From assembly GCF_025144465.1 (NCBI RefSeq), contig NZ_CP083553.1, forward strand, positions 3,540,001 through 3,604,000: DNA of 64,000 bases. Reading direction: 5' to 3'. The position numbers and the translations under genes are program-made. Of the stretch, positions 8,582 to 17,221 are shown piece after piece (the first letter of the stretch is position 1; each line of letters begins with the position of its first letter). The notes beneath the pieces were generated by a model. It did not search any database. It was not told where the DNA came from and saw only the letters and a list, made by a program, of their open reading frames with translations. This DNA comes from Leisingera sp. S132. Lineage in GTDB: Bacteria > Pseudomonadota > Alphaproteobacteria > Rhodobacterales > Rhodobacteraceae.

Positions 8582-9946
8582 TCAGGTCCCGAAGGCCACC
8601 TCAACCCGCAGGCCAGGTCCGGCATCGGACAGCTGCAATGCAGCCCCGTGCAGCCCGGCGATCGCCGCTGCCAGGCTCAGCCCCAGGCCGCTGCCCGGCG
8701 TTGTCCGGCTCCGCTCCAGCCGGTACAGGCGGCGCAGCACCTTGGCGCGCTCCTCTTCCGGGATGCCGGGGCCGTGGTCGCGCACCGACAGGATGGTTGA
8801 TGCGCCCTCCTGCCGCAGCGACAGGCTGATGGCAGAGCCTTCCGGGGTATGGCGCAGCGCGTTCTCGATCAGATTGGCCAGCAGCTGGCCCAACAGCGTG
8901 CGGTCGCCAGTGACCCTGGCAGGCGCCCCGGGCAGGCGGAGGCTCAGACGGCGGCCCTGCTCCTCTGCTGCCGGCTCATAGATCTCGGCAAAGGTTGCGG
9001 TCAGTTCGCACAGATCCACCGCCTCGAACCGCGCACGCGGCGCGCCGTCCTCCAGCTGGGCAATCTGCAACAGCGCCTGAAAGGTGCTGGTGATGCCGCG
9101 GGTCTCTTCCAGCGCCGTGCCGGCCAGTGCCTGGGCTTCTTGCGGCAATCCCGGTGTGTCCTGCAGACGCTGAAGCTGCACCGCCAGCCGCTGGATCGGG
9201 GTTTTCAGGTCATGGGCAATATCCGCCGACACCTGCCGCAGCGCCTCGGTGGACTGCTGCTGCGCTTCAGCCATACGGTTCACGCTGCGGCCGATGCGGG
9301 CGATATCCCCCTGCCGGCCCGGCATCTGCGGCACCCGGGCGCCCAGATCACCGGAGGTCAGCGCCGCCAGCGTGGTTTCGATCCCCGCCAGAGACCGCGC
9401 CGCCCGCCGCGCCAGCAGCACCCCCCCCAGCACCGCGGCGGCAATGGCCGGAAACAGGCTGAACAGAACCACCCTCAGATAGGTCTGCCGCAGCTCATCC
9501 AGCGGCCTGGCGCTTTGCGCCACCGTCAGCAGGCCGCCGTGAATATAGGCGCTCAGCGAAATGAAGCGGCCCGCAATCTCCACCGGTGCCGGGCCCAGCG
9601 CCACCACCCGGAATCCCTCCTGCTGCTGCATGATGGCGGCATTGCCCGCCACGATCCGCCCGCCGGGCCGCCGGTAGCTGAGCAGGCGGCGCTGCGGGTC
9701 TGTCTCCGCGGTCTCGGCATTGACGAGCGCCGCCAGCGCCGCGGCAGAAGGCGTCGCGCGGAACCCCGCCATGTCCTGCATCAGGCTTTCCCGGATGGCC
9801 CGGTCCTGCGTGCCATGCGCCACATAATAAGTAACCCCAAGGCTCAGCGCGCTGGCCGCAACAAACAAGAGCGACAGCCACAGCGACTGCCGCACCGGCG
9901 AGGAGCGCAGCAGAACGCGCACGCGGTTCACGGCATCATCCGGCAA
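8582..9946 (-). CDS. Sensor histidine kinase with HAMP domain
   Basis: A 454-residue classical membrane sensor kinase. A transmembrane helix (about residues 21-42), a periplasmic loop of roughly 110 residues, a second helix (about 158-178), HAMP, then HisKA with H245 in SADIAHDLKTPIQRL. The catalytic domain has NLIENALRH, DHGPGIP and GSGLGLSL boxes. It overlaps the upstream response-regulator gene by 11 bases, so the two are coupled. The divergent neighbour is a periplasmic Do-type protease, a common arrangement for envelope-stress sensing, which makes an envelope signal plausible but unproven. Confidence 0.9.
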   Translation of the reverse strand: MPDDAVNRVRVLLRSSPVRQSLWLSLLFVAASALSLGVTYYVAHGTQDRAIRESLMQDMAGFRATPSAAALAALVNAETAETDPQRRLLSYRRPGGRIVAGNAAIMQQQEGFRVVALGPAPVEIAGRFISLSAYIHGGLLTVAQSARPLDELRQTYLRVVLFSLFPAIAAAVLGGVLLARRAARSLAGIETTLAALTSGDLGARVPQMPGRQGDIARIGRSVNRMAEAQQQSTEALRQVSADIAHDLKTPIQRLAVQLQRLQDTPGLPQEAQALAGTALEETRGITSTFQALLQIAQLEDGAPRARFEAVDLCELTATFAEIYEPAAEEQGRRLSLRLPGAPARVTGDRTLLGQLLANLIENALRHTPEGSAISLSLRQEGASTILSVRDHGPGIPEEERAKVLRRLYRLERSRTTPGSGLGLSLAAAIAGLHGAALQLSDAGPGLRVEVAFGT

Positions 9947-10607
9947 TACGGTACCCCGCGCCGCGCACGGTTTCGATCAGGCCGCTGCCAAAGGGCCGGT
10001 CCACCTTGGACCGCAACCGCGAAATATGGGTTTCCACCACATTTGTCTGCGGGTCGAAACTGATGTCCCAGACCGCTTCCAGCAGCATGGTGCGGGTCTG
10101 CACCCGCCCCTTGCGGCGCAACAGATGCTCCAGCAGGCGGAACTCGCGCGGCAGCAGCTCGATCTCCTGGCCAGCGCGGGCAACCCTGCGGCGGACCAGG
10201 TCCATCTCCAGATCCCCTGCCCGCAGCACGGTCTCCTGCTCCTGCAGCCCCGGACGGCGGGCCAGCGCCGCCACCCGCGCCGCCAGCTCGCCAAAGGCAA
10301 AGGGTTTCACAAGGTAGTCATCCGCCCCCGCCTCCAACCCCTCGATGCGGTCATCCACGCCGCTCAGCGCCGTCAGCATGATGGCAGGCGTCCGCACGCC
10401 GGCGCCGCGCAGGGTCTTGATCAGGCTCAGCCCGTCCAGGGACGGCAGCATCCGGTCGATGATCAGCACATCGTAATCCGCCGCGGTTGCCTGCAGCAGC
10501 CCCTCGCGGCCATCGGTGACCAGATCCGCGGTATGCCCCTCCTCGCGCAGGCCGGCGGCCACATAGGGGCCGGTCGTGGCATCGTCTTCTATCACCAGGA
10601 TCTTCAA
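9936..10607 (-). CDS. OmpR-family response regulator
   Basis: A 223-residue regulator when started at the TTG at 10607, where a GGGGGA lies just upstream and the protein begins directly with KILVIEDDA. The phospho-acceptor is D51 (IIDRMLPSLDG), and the switch lysine is in DDYLVKPFAFGEL. The C-terminal winged helix contains the recognition-helix region TNVVETHISRLRSKV. An ATG-started frame reaches to 10667 but adds non-conserved residues. It is in one operon with the following histidine kinase and divergent from the Do-type protease, so it probably controls the intergenic region 10608-10751. Confidence 0.9.
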   Translation of the reverse strand: MKILVIEDDATTGPYVAAGLREEGHTADLVTDGREGLLQATAADYDVLIIDRMLPSLDGLSLIKTLRGAGVRTPAIMLTALSGVDDRIEGLEAGADDYLVKPFAFGELAARVAALARRPGLQEQETVLRAGDLEMDLVRRRVARAGQEIELLPREFRLLEHLLRRKGRVQTRTMLLEAVWDISFDPQTNVVETHISRLRSKVDRPFGSGLIETVRGAGYRIAG

Positions 10608-10643
10608 GCCATCCCCCGCTTTGCTGCGCCTTCCGGGTCTTAC

Positions 10644-10678
10644 ACCGGATCCGGTTTCAGCGCACATTACAGATCTGT
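10644..10678. promoter_or_regulatory. Two palindromes in the divergent promoter region
   Basis: Between the response regulator and the Do-type protease lie two perfect palindromes: ACCGGATCCGGT at 10644-10655 and ACAGATCTGT at 10669-10678. Their position between divergent genes fits an operator for the adjacent OmpR-type regulator. OmpR-type regulators more often bind direct repeats, so the link is inference only. Confidence 0.35.
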
Positions 10679-10751
10679 ATAGAATGCGTCAGGCGATTGA
10701 AATGACGGCCTGCCATCTGCCTTGCATCCCTAGTGAAGCAAGGAACTGAAG

Positions 10752-11864
10752 ATGCCCCAAACCAACGCTCCCAAACGGTTCGCCTTTGCCCTGACCGCCG
10801 CCGCCTCTGCCGCCGCAATGATGACTCTGGCGCCCGCCCCCGCCCTGGCCGTGCCCGCGGGCGGCTATGCCGATCTGGTTGAGACCATTTCCCCGGCCGT
10901 CGTCTTTGTCGAGGTAACCGCCAAGGCGGAACCTGCCGCGGACCGGCAGGGAATGCACAATGACAAGTTCATGGAAGACTTCATGCGCCGCTTCGGCGGC
11001 CGCGTGCCGGACTTCGGCAACAGCCGCCCGGTCAAGGGCGCAGGCTCCGGGTTCGTGATTTCTGAAGACGGGCTGATCGTCACCAACCACCATGTGATCG
11101 ACAACGCCCAGACCGTCTCTGTCACCCTCTCTGACGGCAGCAAGCATGACGCCACGGTGATTGGCGCCGACCCGCTGACCGACATCGCCCTGCTGAAGGT
11201 CGAGACAGATACACCGCTGACCGCGGTGGAATTCGGTTCCTCCGATGACTTGCGCGTCGGCGACGAGGTTCTTGCCATGGGCAGCCCCTTCGGCCTTGCG
11301 GGCACCGTGACCTCCGGCATCGTCTCGGCCACCTCGCGCAATATCAATTCCGGCCCGTTTGACGACTTCATCCAGACCGATGCAGCCATCAACAAGGGCA
11401 ACTCCGGCGGCCCGCTGTTCAATGCCGCAGGCGAGGTCGTCGGCGTCAACACCATGATCTACTCGCCGGGCGGCGGCTCCGTCGGCATCGGCTTTGCGGT
11501 GCCGTCCGATATGGTTCAGAAGATCGTTGCCGACCTCGAAGACGACGGCGAGATCACCCGCGGCTGGCTCGGTGTGCAGATCAAGCCGCTCTCTGAGGAC
11601 GCTGCCAATGTGCTGGGCCGCGAGGCCGGCAAGGGCGTGGTGATCGAAAACGTCGAGCCCGGCAGCCCGGCGGCGGAGGCCGGGCTGAAACCCGGCGATG
11701 TGGTGCTGCGGTTCGGCACGGCCGAGATCAACGAACTGCGCGACCTGACAGCCGCAGTCGCGGTGAACGCCCCGGGCGAAAAAGCGCGGATCGAGGTCCT
11801 GCGCAAGGGCAAGGAAGTGACCCTGGACGTGACCCTGGGCGACCGCTCCAGCCAGGACGCCTGA
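10752..11864 (+). CDS. Do-family periplasmic serine endopeptidase with one PDZ domain
   Basis: A 370-residue trypsin-like protease of the DegP/DegQ/DegS group for envelope protein quality control. The signal peptide (about residues 1-33) ends in an ALA motif. The catalytic triad is H114 (TNHHVID), D144 (LTDIALLKV) and S218 (INKGNSGGPLF). A single PDZ domain occupies about residues 270-360. DegP and DegQ carry two PDZ domains, so this is shorter than those and closer in layout to DegS, though DegS is membrane-anchored while this has a cleavable-looking signal. An AAGGA upstream supports the ATG at 10752. It is divergent from a two-component pair and ends before a strong hairpin. Confidence 0.9.
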   Translation: MPQTNAPKRFAFALTAAASAAAMMTLAPAPALAVPAGGYADLVETISPAVVFVEVTAKAEPAADRQGMHNDKFMEDFMRRFGGRVPDFGNSRPVKGAGSGFVISEDGLIVTNHHVIDNAQTVSVTLSDGSKHDATVIGADPLTDIALLKVETDTPLTAVEFGSSDDLRVGDEVLAMGSPFGLAGTVTSGIVSATSRNINSGPFDDFIQTDAAINKGNSGGPLFNAAGEVVGVNTMIYSPGGGSVGIGFAVPSDMVQKIVADLEDDGEITRGWLGVQIKPLSEDAANVLGREAGKGVVIENVEPGSPAAEAGLKPGDVVLRFGTAEINELRDLTAAVAVNAPGEKARIEVLRKGKEVTLDVTLGDRSSQDA

Positions 11865-11876
11865 CCCCGGGGCCTG

Positions 11877-11903
11877 TTCCCTGCCTGGGACCCAGGCAGG
11901 GAA
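11877..11903 (+). terminator. Perfect 12-bp hairpin after the Do-type protease
   Basis: Twelve-base perfect arms (TTCCCTGCCTGG and its complement) enclose a three-base loop, starting 13 bases after the protease stop. There is no long T-run, so termination strength is uncertain, but position and stability fit a transcript end. Confidence 0.7.
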
Positions 11904-12066
11904 ACCATCCGGCGCCTGCCGGGATGGACCCGGAATGTCCTGCAGGGCTGGACCGTCCGCAAACAGCAGAAAACATGGCAGCGGAGGCTGCAAAACCTAT
12001 TTCTAGTTCATTGCAGCCGCACTCTGTGAGTAAGATGCTGCAAGTGCATGGAGAAAGGGACGCCCG

Positions 12067-12639
12067 TTGTACAGGATCCGCCTGTTTGCCATCCGCCATT
12101 CGCGCAGTTTTGAATGGATCTACAAGCGCCTGGAAAGCGTCATGATCGCGCTGGACCCGGTTCATGCAAGGATCGGCTATGACCGGGTTGAGCGCCCGGT
12201 CGCCTTTGTTGAAAAATGCGTCAAGACCGTGCTGTTCGATTGCAAGATGTGCGGGCAGTGCGTGCTGTCGTCAACCGGCATGTCCTGCCCGATGAACTGC
12301 CCCAAACAGCTGCGCAACGGCCCCTGCGGCGGTGTCAGGCCGGGCGGCTTCTGCGAGGTCAAGCCGGACATGAAATGCGTTTGGGCGCTGGCCTGGGACG
12401 GGGCATCGCGGATGAAAGGCGGCGCGCAGATTCACACCGTTCTGCCGCCGGTCGAACGCAACCTCGAAGGGTCCTCGTCCTGGCTGCGGGTCAGCCGCGA
12501 AAAAGCCGCGCATCTGCGGGAAGCCCGGGAACAGCGACGCACCGCCATTGCCGATGCCTTCCCCGATGCCCGCGCAAACGAACCCTCCGCCGCGCCGCTG
12601 GCAGAGGAGCCCGCACAGGCCGTGAAAGGCAGCAAGTGA
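12067..12639 (+). CDS. Methylenetetrahydrofolate reductase C-terminal-type protein (Cys-rich)
   Basis: A 190-residue protein matching the small MTHFR_C family that accompanies some MetF-type reductases. Its core is a cysteine cluster (DCKMCGQCVL, then SCPMNCPKQLRNGPCGG and GFCEV, about residues 58-97) that probably binds a metal or iron-sulfur centre. The C-terminal third is Ala/Glu-rich and poorly conserved. The chosen start is TTG at 12067, preceded by a purine-rich GAAAGGGA. The stop overlaps the next gene's ATG by one base, so the two subunits are likely coupled. In related bacteria such pairs belong to corrinoid and folate one-carbon modules. Confidence 0.85.
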   Translation: MYRIRLFAIRHSRSFEWIYKRLESVMIALDPVHARIGYDRVERPVAFVEKCVKTVLFDCKMCGQCVLSSTGMSCPMNCPKQLRNGPCGGVRPGGFCEVKPDMKCVWALAWDGASRMKGGAQIHTVLPPVERNLEGSSSWLRVSREKAAHLREAREQRRTAIADAFPDARANEPSAAPLAEEPAQAVKGSK

Positions 12640-13601
12640 TGGATCACACGATATCCCGGCCCTACTCCGCGCCGCCCGAGGGCCATGTCTCCCACAGCCG
12701 GCTGGAACGGGTGCTGCGCTCCGGCCGCTTTGCCATCACCGCTGAGCTGAACCCGCCGGACAGCGCCGATCCCGCGGATGTCTATGAGGCCGCGCGCCCG
12801 CTGGGCGAGGTTGCCGACGCCATCAATGCCACCGATGCCTCGGGCGCAAACTGCCACATGTCCTCGATCGGCATCAGTGCGCTGCTGACCCGCGCAGGCT
12901 ATTCGCCGGTGTACCAGATCTCCTGCCGCGACCGGAACCGCATCGCCATTCAGGGCGACGTTCTGGGGGCCGCGGCCATGGGCGTCAGCAATGTGCTGTG
13001 CCTGACCGGGGACGGCGTCGGCGTGGGCGATCAGCCGGGCGCGAAACCGGTCTTCGATTTCGATTCCCTGTCGCTGCTGCGCACCATCAAGACAATGCGG
13101 GATGAGCGCAAATTCCTGTCCGGACGCACCATCAAGAACCCGCCGCAGCTGTTTCTGGGCGCGGCTGAAAACCCCTGCATCCCGCCTTATGACTGGCGCC
13201 CGGAACGGCTGGCCAAGAAGGTGGAGGCCGGGGCCGAATACATCCAGACCAACTACATCTACGACGTGCCTCTGTTTGAGAAATTCATGGCACGGGTACG
13301 GGACCTGGGGCTGGACAAGAAGGTTTACATCCTGGCCGGCGTCGGCCCGCTGGCGTCAGCGCGGGCAGCACGGTGGATGCGCTCGAACGTGCCGGGGATC
13401 CATGTGCCCGACGCGGTCATCGACCGGATGGAGAAAGCCGAAAAACCCGGACAGGAAGGCAAGAAGATCTGCATCGAGCTGATCCAGCAGATGCGGGAGA
13501 TCGCGGGCGTCTCGGGCGTGCATGTCATGGCCTACCGGAAGGAGCACGAGGTCTCGGAGATCATACGGGAGTCCGGGGTCCTGGCGTCCCGCAAAAGGTG
13601 A
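12639..13601 (+). CDS. metF: Methylenetetrahydrofolate reductase (MetF family)
   Basis: A 320-residue TIM-barrel flavoprotein that interconverts methylene- and methyl-tetrahydrofolate. Visible landmarks are the catalytic-type glutamate near the N-terminus (ITAELNPPD), DATDASG-like text (NATDASGAN), ISCRDRNR, LCLTGDG and EYIQTNYIYD. The ATG at 12639 is coupled to the preceding Cys-rich gene. Classical MetF is about 300 residues and stands alone. This paired type may run in the oxidising direction to feed methyl groups from demethylation into the folate pool, which is inference. An IS3 terminus begins 65 bases after the stop, so any further operon genes may have been displaced. Confidence 0.85.
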   Translation: MDHTISRPYSAPPEGHVSHSRLERVLRSGRFAITAELNPPDSADPADVYEAARPLGEVADAINATDASGANCHMSSIGISALLTRAGYSPVYQISCRDRNRIAIQGDVLGAAAMGVSNVLCLTGDGVGVGDQPGAKPVFDFDSLSLLRTIKTMRDERKFLSGRTIKNPPQLFLGAAENPCIPPYDWRPERLAKKVEAGAEYIQTNYIYDVPLFEKFMARVRDLGLDKKVYILAGVGPLASARAARWMRSNVPGIHVPDAVIDRMEKAEKPGQEGKKICIELIQQMREIAGVSGVHVMAYRKEHEVSEIIRESGVLASRKR

Positions 13602-13720
13602 ACCCGGGTTCCTACAAGCACGCGCCCGCCCGTCTCCGGATACAGCAAAGGCGCCCGGAGGGTAAGTGAACCGCACCGGGTTTGCCGGAGGCTTCAACTC
13701 CTGAGTAGGATGAAGCCACA

Positions 13721-14097
13721 ATGAGCAAGACAACAAACAAGTATTCCCCTGAGGTCCGCGAGCGTGCGGTGCGTCTGGTGCTGGACAACCAGGGCCAGCA
13801 CAGTTCCCGCTGGCAGGCGATCATGTCAATATCCGCGAAGATTGGCTGTTCGGCGCATACGTTGAATGAGTGGGTGAAGAAGGCAGAAGTCGACAGCGGC
13901 AAGCGGGCGGGTGTTCCCACCGATGTCGCCGACAGTGCGGGTCGTTCGCGCAGCGATCACATGATCCGGGGGATCATTTGAAGGCCCAAACGAAGGCGCT
14001 TGAGCGGGAGAACCGCGAGCTGCGCCAGGCGAACGAGATCCTCCGCAAGGCATCGGCGTATTTTGCGATGGCGGAGCTCGACCGCCGGTCGAAGTGA
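13721..14097 (+). pseudogene. IS3 transposase OrfA, interrupted
   Basis: The 5' part encodes the helix-turn-helix portion ([21 protein letters not shown] to [10 protein letters not shown]). The leucine-zipper part ([32 protein letters not shown]) resumes in another frame from about 13990. Between them a foreign stretch of roughly 53-59 bases introduces an in-frame TGA at 13979-13981 after the residues HMIRGII. The net length change is 2 modulo 3. As written the gene cannot make a full OrfA. Confidence 0.85.
13931..13989 (+). repeat. Short hairpin-bearing insertion 1 (in orfA)
   Basis: Sequence with no counterpart in typical IS3 OrfA proteins. It contains the hairpin 13957-13981 (11-base arms with one mismatch, loop GGG) and a 22-base core identical to one in insertion 3 at 14852-14873 (begins ATGATCCGGGGGATCATT). 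Exact edges are uncertain by several bases, because they are placed by comparison with my recollection of the family protein. Confidence 0.6.
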
Positions 14098-14112
14098 TGG
14101 TGTCCTTTATCC

Positions 14113-14154
14113 GCTGCCCGGCAGTCGATACGCAGTATCGATGAGAGGGGACAT
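14113..14154 (+). repeat. Short hairpin-bearing insertion 2 (start of orfB)
   Basis: It separates MVSFI from HRSEHGVEP, which are nearly adjacent in related OrfB proteins. It contains the perfect hairpin 14125-14141 (arms TCGATAC and GTATCGA, loop GCA) and an in-frame stop (TGA at 14142-14144). Its sequence is unrelated to insertions 1 and 3, but it shares the hairpin, the three-base loop and a net frame change of 2 modulo 3. Boundaries are approximate. Confidence 0.5.
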
Positions 14155-14823
14155 GCATCGCAGTGAGCATGGGGTCGAGCCGATCTGCACTGTCCTGCCG
14201 ATTGCCCCTTCCACGTATTACGAGCACCTGGCGAAGCGGGCTGATCCGGCCCGGTTGTCAGACCGTGCCCGGCGTGACGCGGCATTGCGGCCCGAGATCC
14301 TGCGTGTTTTCGAAGAGAACTGGCAGGTCTATGGCGTGCGGAAGGTCTGGCGGCAATTGCAACGGGAAGGTTTCGATGTCGCCCGCTGCACGGTCGCCCG
14401 GCTGATGAAGAGCATGGGCATTCAAGGTATCATCCGGGGCAAGCCGCACAAAACCACGGTGCCCGACAAGAAGGCCCCATGCCCGCTGGATAAAGTGAAC
14501 CGGCAATTCCGTGTGCCTGCTCCAAATATGCTCTGGGTCAGCGATTTCACCTATGTCGCCACCTGGAAAGGGTTTGCCTATGTCGCCTTCGTTATTGATG
14601 CCTATGCCCGCAAGATCGTCGGCTGGCGTGTCAGCACCTCGGCGCATGCCGGGTTCGTTCTCGATGCGCTGGAGCAGGCTGTTCATGAGCGGCGGCCGAC
14701 GAAGGCGATGGGGCTTGTTCACCACTCAGATCGCGGCAGCCAATACCTATCGATCAAATACTCAGAGCGGTTGGGAGAAGCTGGTATCGAGCCCTCTGTC
14801 GGCAGCGTCGGGGACAGCTATGA

Positions 14824-14880
14824 GTTCAAGCAGCTCCGCGCAGAGGATCAAATGATCCGGGGGATCATTTGAATGCGCAG
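14824..14880 (+). repeat. Short hairpin-bearing insertion 3 (in orfB, before the catalytic Glu)
   Basis: A 57-base stretch lies between GDSY and NALAETING, residues that are almost contiguous in IS3 transposases; the net gain is about 56 bases. It carries a perfect 11-base-arm hairpin with loop GGG at 14848-14872 (arm TCAAATGATCC) and ends the upstream frame with a TGA at 14870-14872. Flanking CGCGCAG on the left is also shared with insertion 1. Confidence 0.7.
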
Positions 14881-15334
14881 AACGCCCTGGCCGAGACGAT
14901 CAACGGCTTGTTCAAAGCCGAGGTCATCCACCGCCGGGGCCCTTGGCGCAACTGCGAGGCGGTGGAATACGCAACGCTCGAATGGGTGGATTGGTTCAAC
15001 AACCGCCGTCTGCTTGAGCCTATCGGGAACATTCCGCCGGCAGAAGCAGAGGCCAATTTCTACGCCGCTCTGGAAACTGAGGATATTGCCGCGTAACTAA
15101 CTGAAATCAGCCTCCGGCAAACCCGGTGCGGTTCAGAACTCCCACTCACCAGTGAAGCAAGGGGAAGAGCTTCCAAGTTCAACCATGCACAAACAAACTG
15201 ACCAGCCCCAGTCAGACCAGTCGCCCATCACACAGTCAGTCATTACGACCGACAGGCACGGTGCGGGGATGTTTCTATGGGCAACACCCGAGGAGCGGGA
15301 CGAATCGGCCACTACCAAGTGCAGCTTTCAGGTA

Positions 15335-16234
15335 TCAGCCCGCCGCCTTGTTGATGCACGCAAATAGGTCATCAGCAAAAGCAGACAACAGACGCGACAT
15401 GCGGGCGTCCTTCCGAGTGACCAGGAAGAAGGACGTATTGAACGACGTTTCTTCCGGCAGCAAGAGGCGCATCTTGCCCGCCTGAACCCAACGCTCTGCG
15501 TAATGGCGCGGCAGGAAACCGATATAATGACCACTGAGAATGAAAACCGCCAGCGCCTCCATGTTGGAGGCATTGGCCGCTACCTTGGGTTTTGAAAACG
15601 GCCGCAGCTCCATCAGTTGGCCGAAGCGGCGGGCGACAAATGCGTGGCGTTCGGCATCCGCCAGCTTCGGCTCCGGCATGTCGAACAGCGGGTGATCAAC
15701 ACTGCAGTAGAGCGACTGCATCTCCTCATAAACAGGTTCATAAGTCAGGCTTTCCACTTGCTGCCCGGTAGAAGTTAAGGCCATGTTGAGATCGCCGCTC
15801 AGCAACGAAGCCTCCAACTCGCGGGGCGTGCCGACGCGCAGGTCGATTTCCACATTGCGGGCCCGGTTCACGAAGCTGCGCACGGCGCGGTAGAGCGGCA
15901 GGCCCGGATCCGAGATCGTGTTGTCGATCATGCCGAATTTCAGATGTCCGGTGATCAGGTTGCGCATCTCGCCCAGCTCGTCCGACAGTTCGTCGATCAG
16001 ATGCGAGATCTTTCGGGCTTGGGCATATACCTGCGCGCCTTTCTTCGTCACCGAAAACCCGCTGCGGCCCCTTTCGCACAGCCGGAAGCCCAGCCGTTCC
16101 TCAAGGCCGGCAATATGTGCGCTGACCGAAGATTGGCTGATATTGAGCGAATGCTGTGCACCGGTGAAGCCGCCGCTTTCCACAACCACGCGGAAGACGT
16201 TCAAGCTGTTAATATCACTGCTACTGACGCGCAT
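15335..16234 (-). CDS. LysR-family transcriptional regulator
   Basis: A 299-residue LysR-type regulator. The N-terminal winged helix (about residues 8-66; GGFTGAQHSLNISQSSVSAHIAGLEERLGF covers the recognition helix) is canonical. The co-inducer domain follows. It is divergent from the ABC transporter and ureohydrolase operon, with 147 bases between the two starts, so it very likely controls that operon in response to the transported compound or a product of it. No single T-N11-A box stands out in the gap. About 200 bases of unassigned sequence separate its 3' end from the IS3 element. Confidence 0.9.
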   Translation of the reverse strand: MRVSSSDINSLNVFRVVVESGGFTGAQHSLNISQSSVSAHIAGLEERLGFRLCERGRSGFSVTKKGAQVYAQARKISHLIDELSDELGEMRNLITGHLKFGMIDNTISDPGLPLYRAVRSFVNRARNVEIDLRVGTPRELEASLLSGDLNMALTSTGQQVESLTYEPVYEEMQSLYCSVDHPLFDMPEPKLADAERHAFVARRFGQLMELRPFSKPKVAANASNMEALAVFILSGHYIGFLPRHYAERWVQAGKMRLLLPEETSFNTSFFLVTRKDARMSRLLSAFADDLFACINKAAG

Positions 16235-16381
16235 ACTCCCGCCCTTCTCTTCATATCAGAATTTCCGGAGTGAACTTCATTAACTTGGGATTTGTCAATA
16301 TTTCGGGCGCGCATAGAACTGAGGCAGACTCATGCCGGACCCGGAAAACCGGGGCGGCTTTCCAGCAGCAGGGAGATATTT

Positions 16382-17218
16382 ATGCGTACTGGAACACTGA
16401 CCCTCAAATCCATCCTCGGCGCCGCGGCCCTAGCCCTTACCCTTGCGCCCGGAGCGCAGGCGGACCTTCTGTCCGATATCAAGGAGCGCGGCGAGTTCGT
16501 GGCCGGCACCGAAAGCCGCTTCCCGCCGTTTGAATTTGTCGAAGACGGCAAGATCGTCGGCTATTCCGCCGATATCATGACAGAGATCATGAAGGACCTG
16601 CCGGGTGTTGATTTCAGACGCCTGGACCTGCCGTGGCAGGGTATCCTCTCCGGTCTGGAAGCCGGTAAGTTCGACTACGTGGTGACCTCGGTGACGATTA
16701 CCGCTGAACGCTGGGATCGATACAACATGTCCCGCCCCATTGCCGACGCCACCATGGCGGTAATGAAGCTTAAACGTACCGACGGAATTGAAACCCCGGA
16801 AGAAATCGCAGGCCATGCGGTCGGCACCCAGGCGGGCACTGTGCATCAGGCGACGCTGGAGGAATATTCCAAGACGCTGGGCACGCCGATCACCATCAAG
16901 ACCTACGTGGATTATAACGAGGCCTATGCCGACCTTGCGGCAGGCCGCATTCAAGCGGTGGCCAACAGTCTGCCGAACCTGCTGGAAGCGCAGCGCGCGC
17001 GGCCCGAACTGTTCCAGGTGGTCGGCGGCACAATTGGCCCCAAAAGCTATTACGGCTGGGTGGCCCGCAAGGACGCAGACAGCGCCTCGCTGGCGGAGTT
17101 CATGAACGCAGGCCTCGAAAAACTTCAGATGAACGGCAAGCTGGCCGAGCTGCAGACCAAATGGTTCGGCGCCCCGATGTCGCTGCCAGAAGGCGCGCCG
17201 CAGCGCCCCGAGCACTGA
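16382..17218 (+). CDS. Amino-acid-type ABC transporter substrate-binding protein
   Basis: A 278-residue periplasmic binding protein of the SBP_bac_3 family. The signal peptide (residues 1-27) ends in AQA, and the mature protein begins LLSDIKERGEFVAGTESRFPPFEF, typical of the amino-acid group. The start at 16382 follows GGGAGA at a good distance; upstream in-frame codons are not conserved. It is the first gene of an operon with two permeases, an ATPase and a ureohydrolase. The ligand is therefore probably a guanidino compound or basic amino acid, which is inference from context. Confidence 0.9.
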   Translation: MRTGTLTLKSILGAAALALTLAPGAQADLLSDIKERGEFVAGTESRFPPFEFVEDGKIVGYSADIMTEIMKDLPGVDFRRLDLPWQGILSGLEAGKFDYVVTSVTITAERWDRYNMSRPIADATMAVMKLKRTDGIETPEEIAGHAVGTQAGTVHQATLEEYSKTLGTPITIKTYVDYNEAYADLAAGRIQAVANSLPNLLEAQRARPELFQVVGGTIGPKSYYGWVARKDADSASLAEFMNAGLEKLQMNGKLAELQTKWFGAPMSLPEGAPQRPEH

Positions 17219-17221
17219 TCG

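Larger units (their letters stand above)
14097..15096 (+). pseudogene. IS3 transposase OrfB (DDE integrase), interrupted twice
   Basis: It begins at the ATG overlapping the orfA stop (MVSFI), is broken at once by an insertion near 14113-14154, and resumes as HRSEHGVEPIC in another frame. It runs through the first two catalytic acids (WVSDFTYV and HHSDRGSQY) to GDSY, is broken again by the 57-base insert 14824-14880, and ends with NALAETINGLFKAEV, which carries the catalytic glutamate, in a third frame. All conserved parts are present, so the damage is limited to the two insertions. The element should be inactive unless helped in trans or by unusual decoding. Confidence 0.85.
13667..15135 (+). 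mobile_element. IS3-family insertion sequence, degenerate, with intact terminal repeats
   Basis: A 1469-bp element bounded by 26-bp perfect inverted repeats (13667-13692 and 15110-15135, beginning TGAACCGCACCGGG). It contains orfA and orfB of an IS3-type transposase, but both frames are broken by three short insertions that each carry a hairpin. No target-site duplication is visible: AAG lies on the left and GAA on the right. The first 58 bp recur identically, inverted, at 34326-34383 next to an IS110 transposase. It sits directly downstream of the metF-like gene. Confidence 0.9.

Noticed and set aside
13661-15141. Target-site duplication for the IS3 element
   Set aside because: The bases flanking the inverted repeats (AAG and GAA) do not match at 3 or 4 positions.
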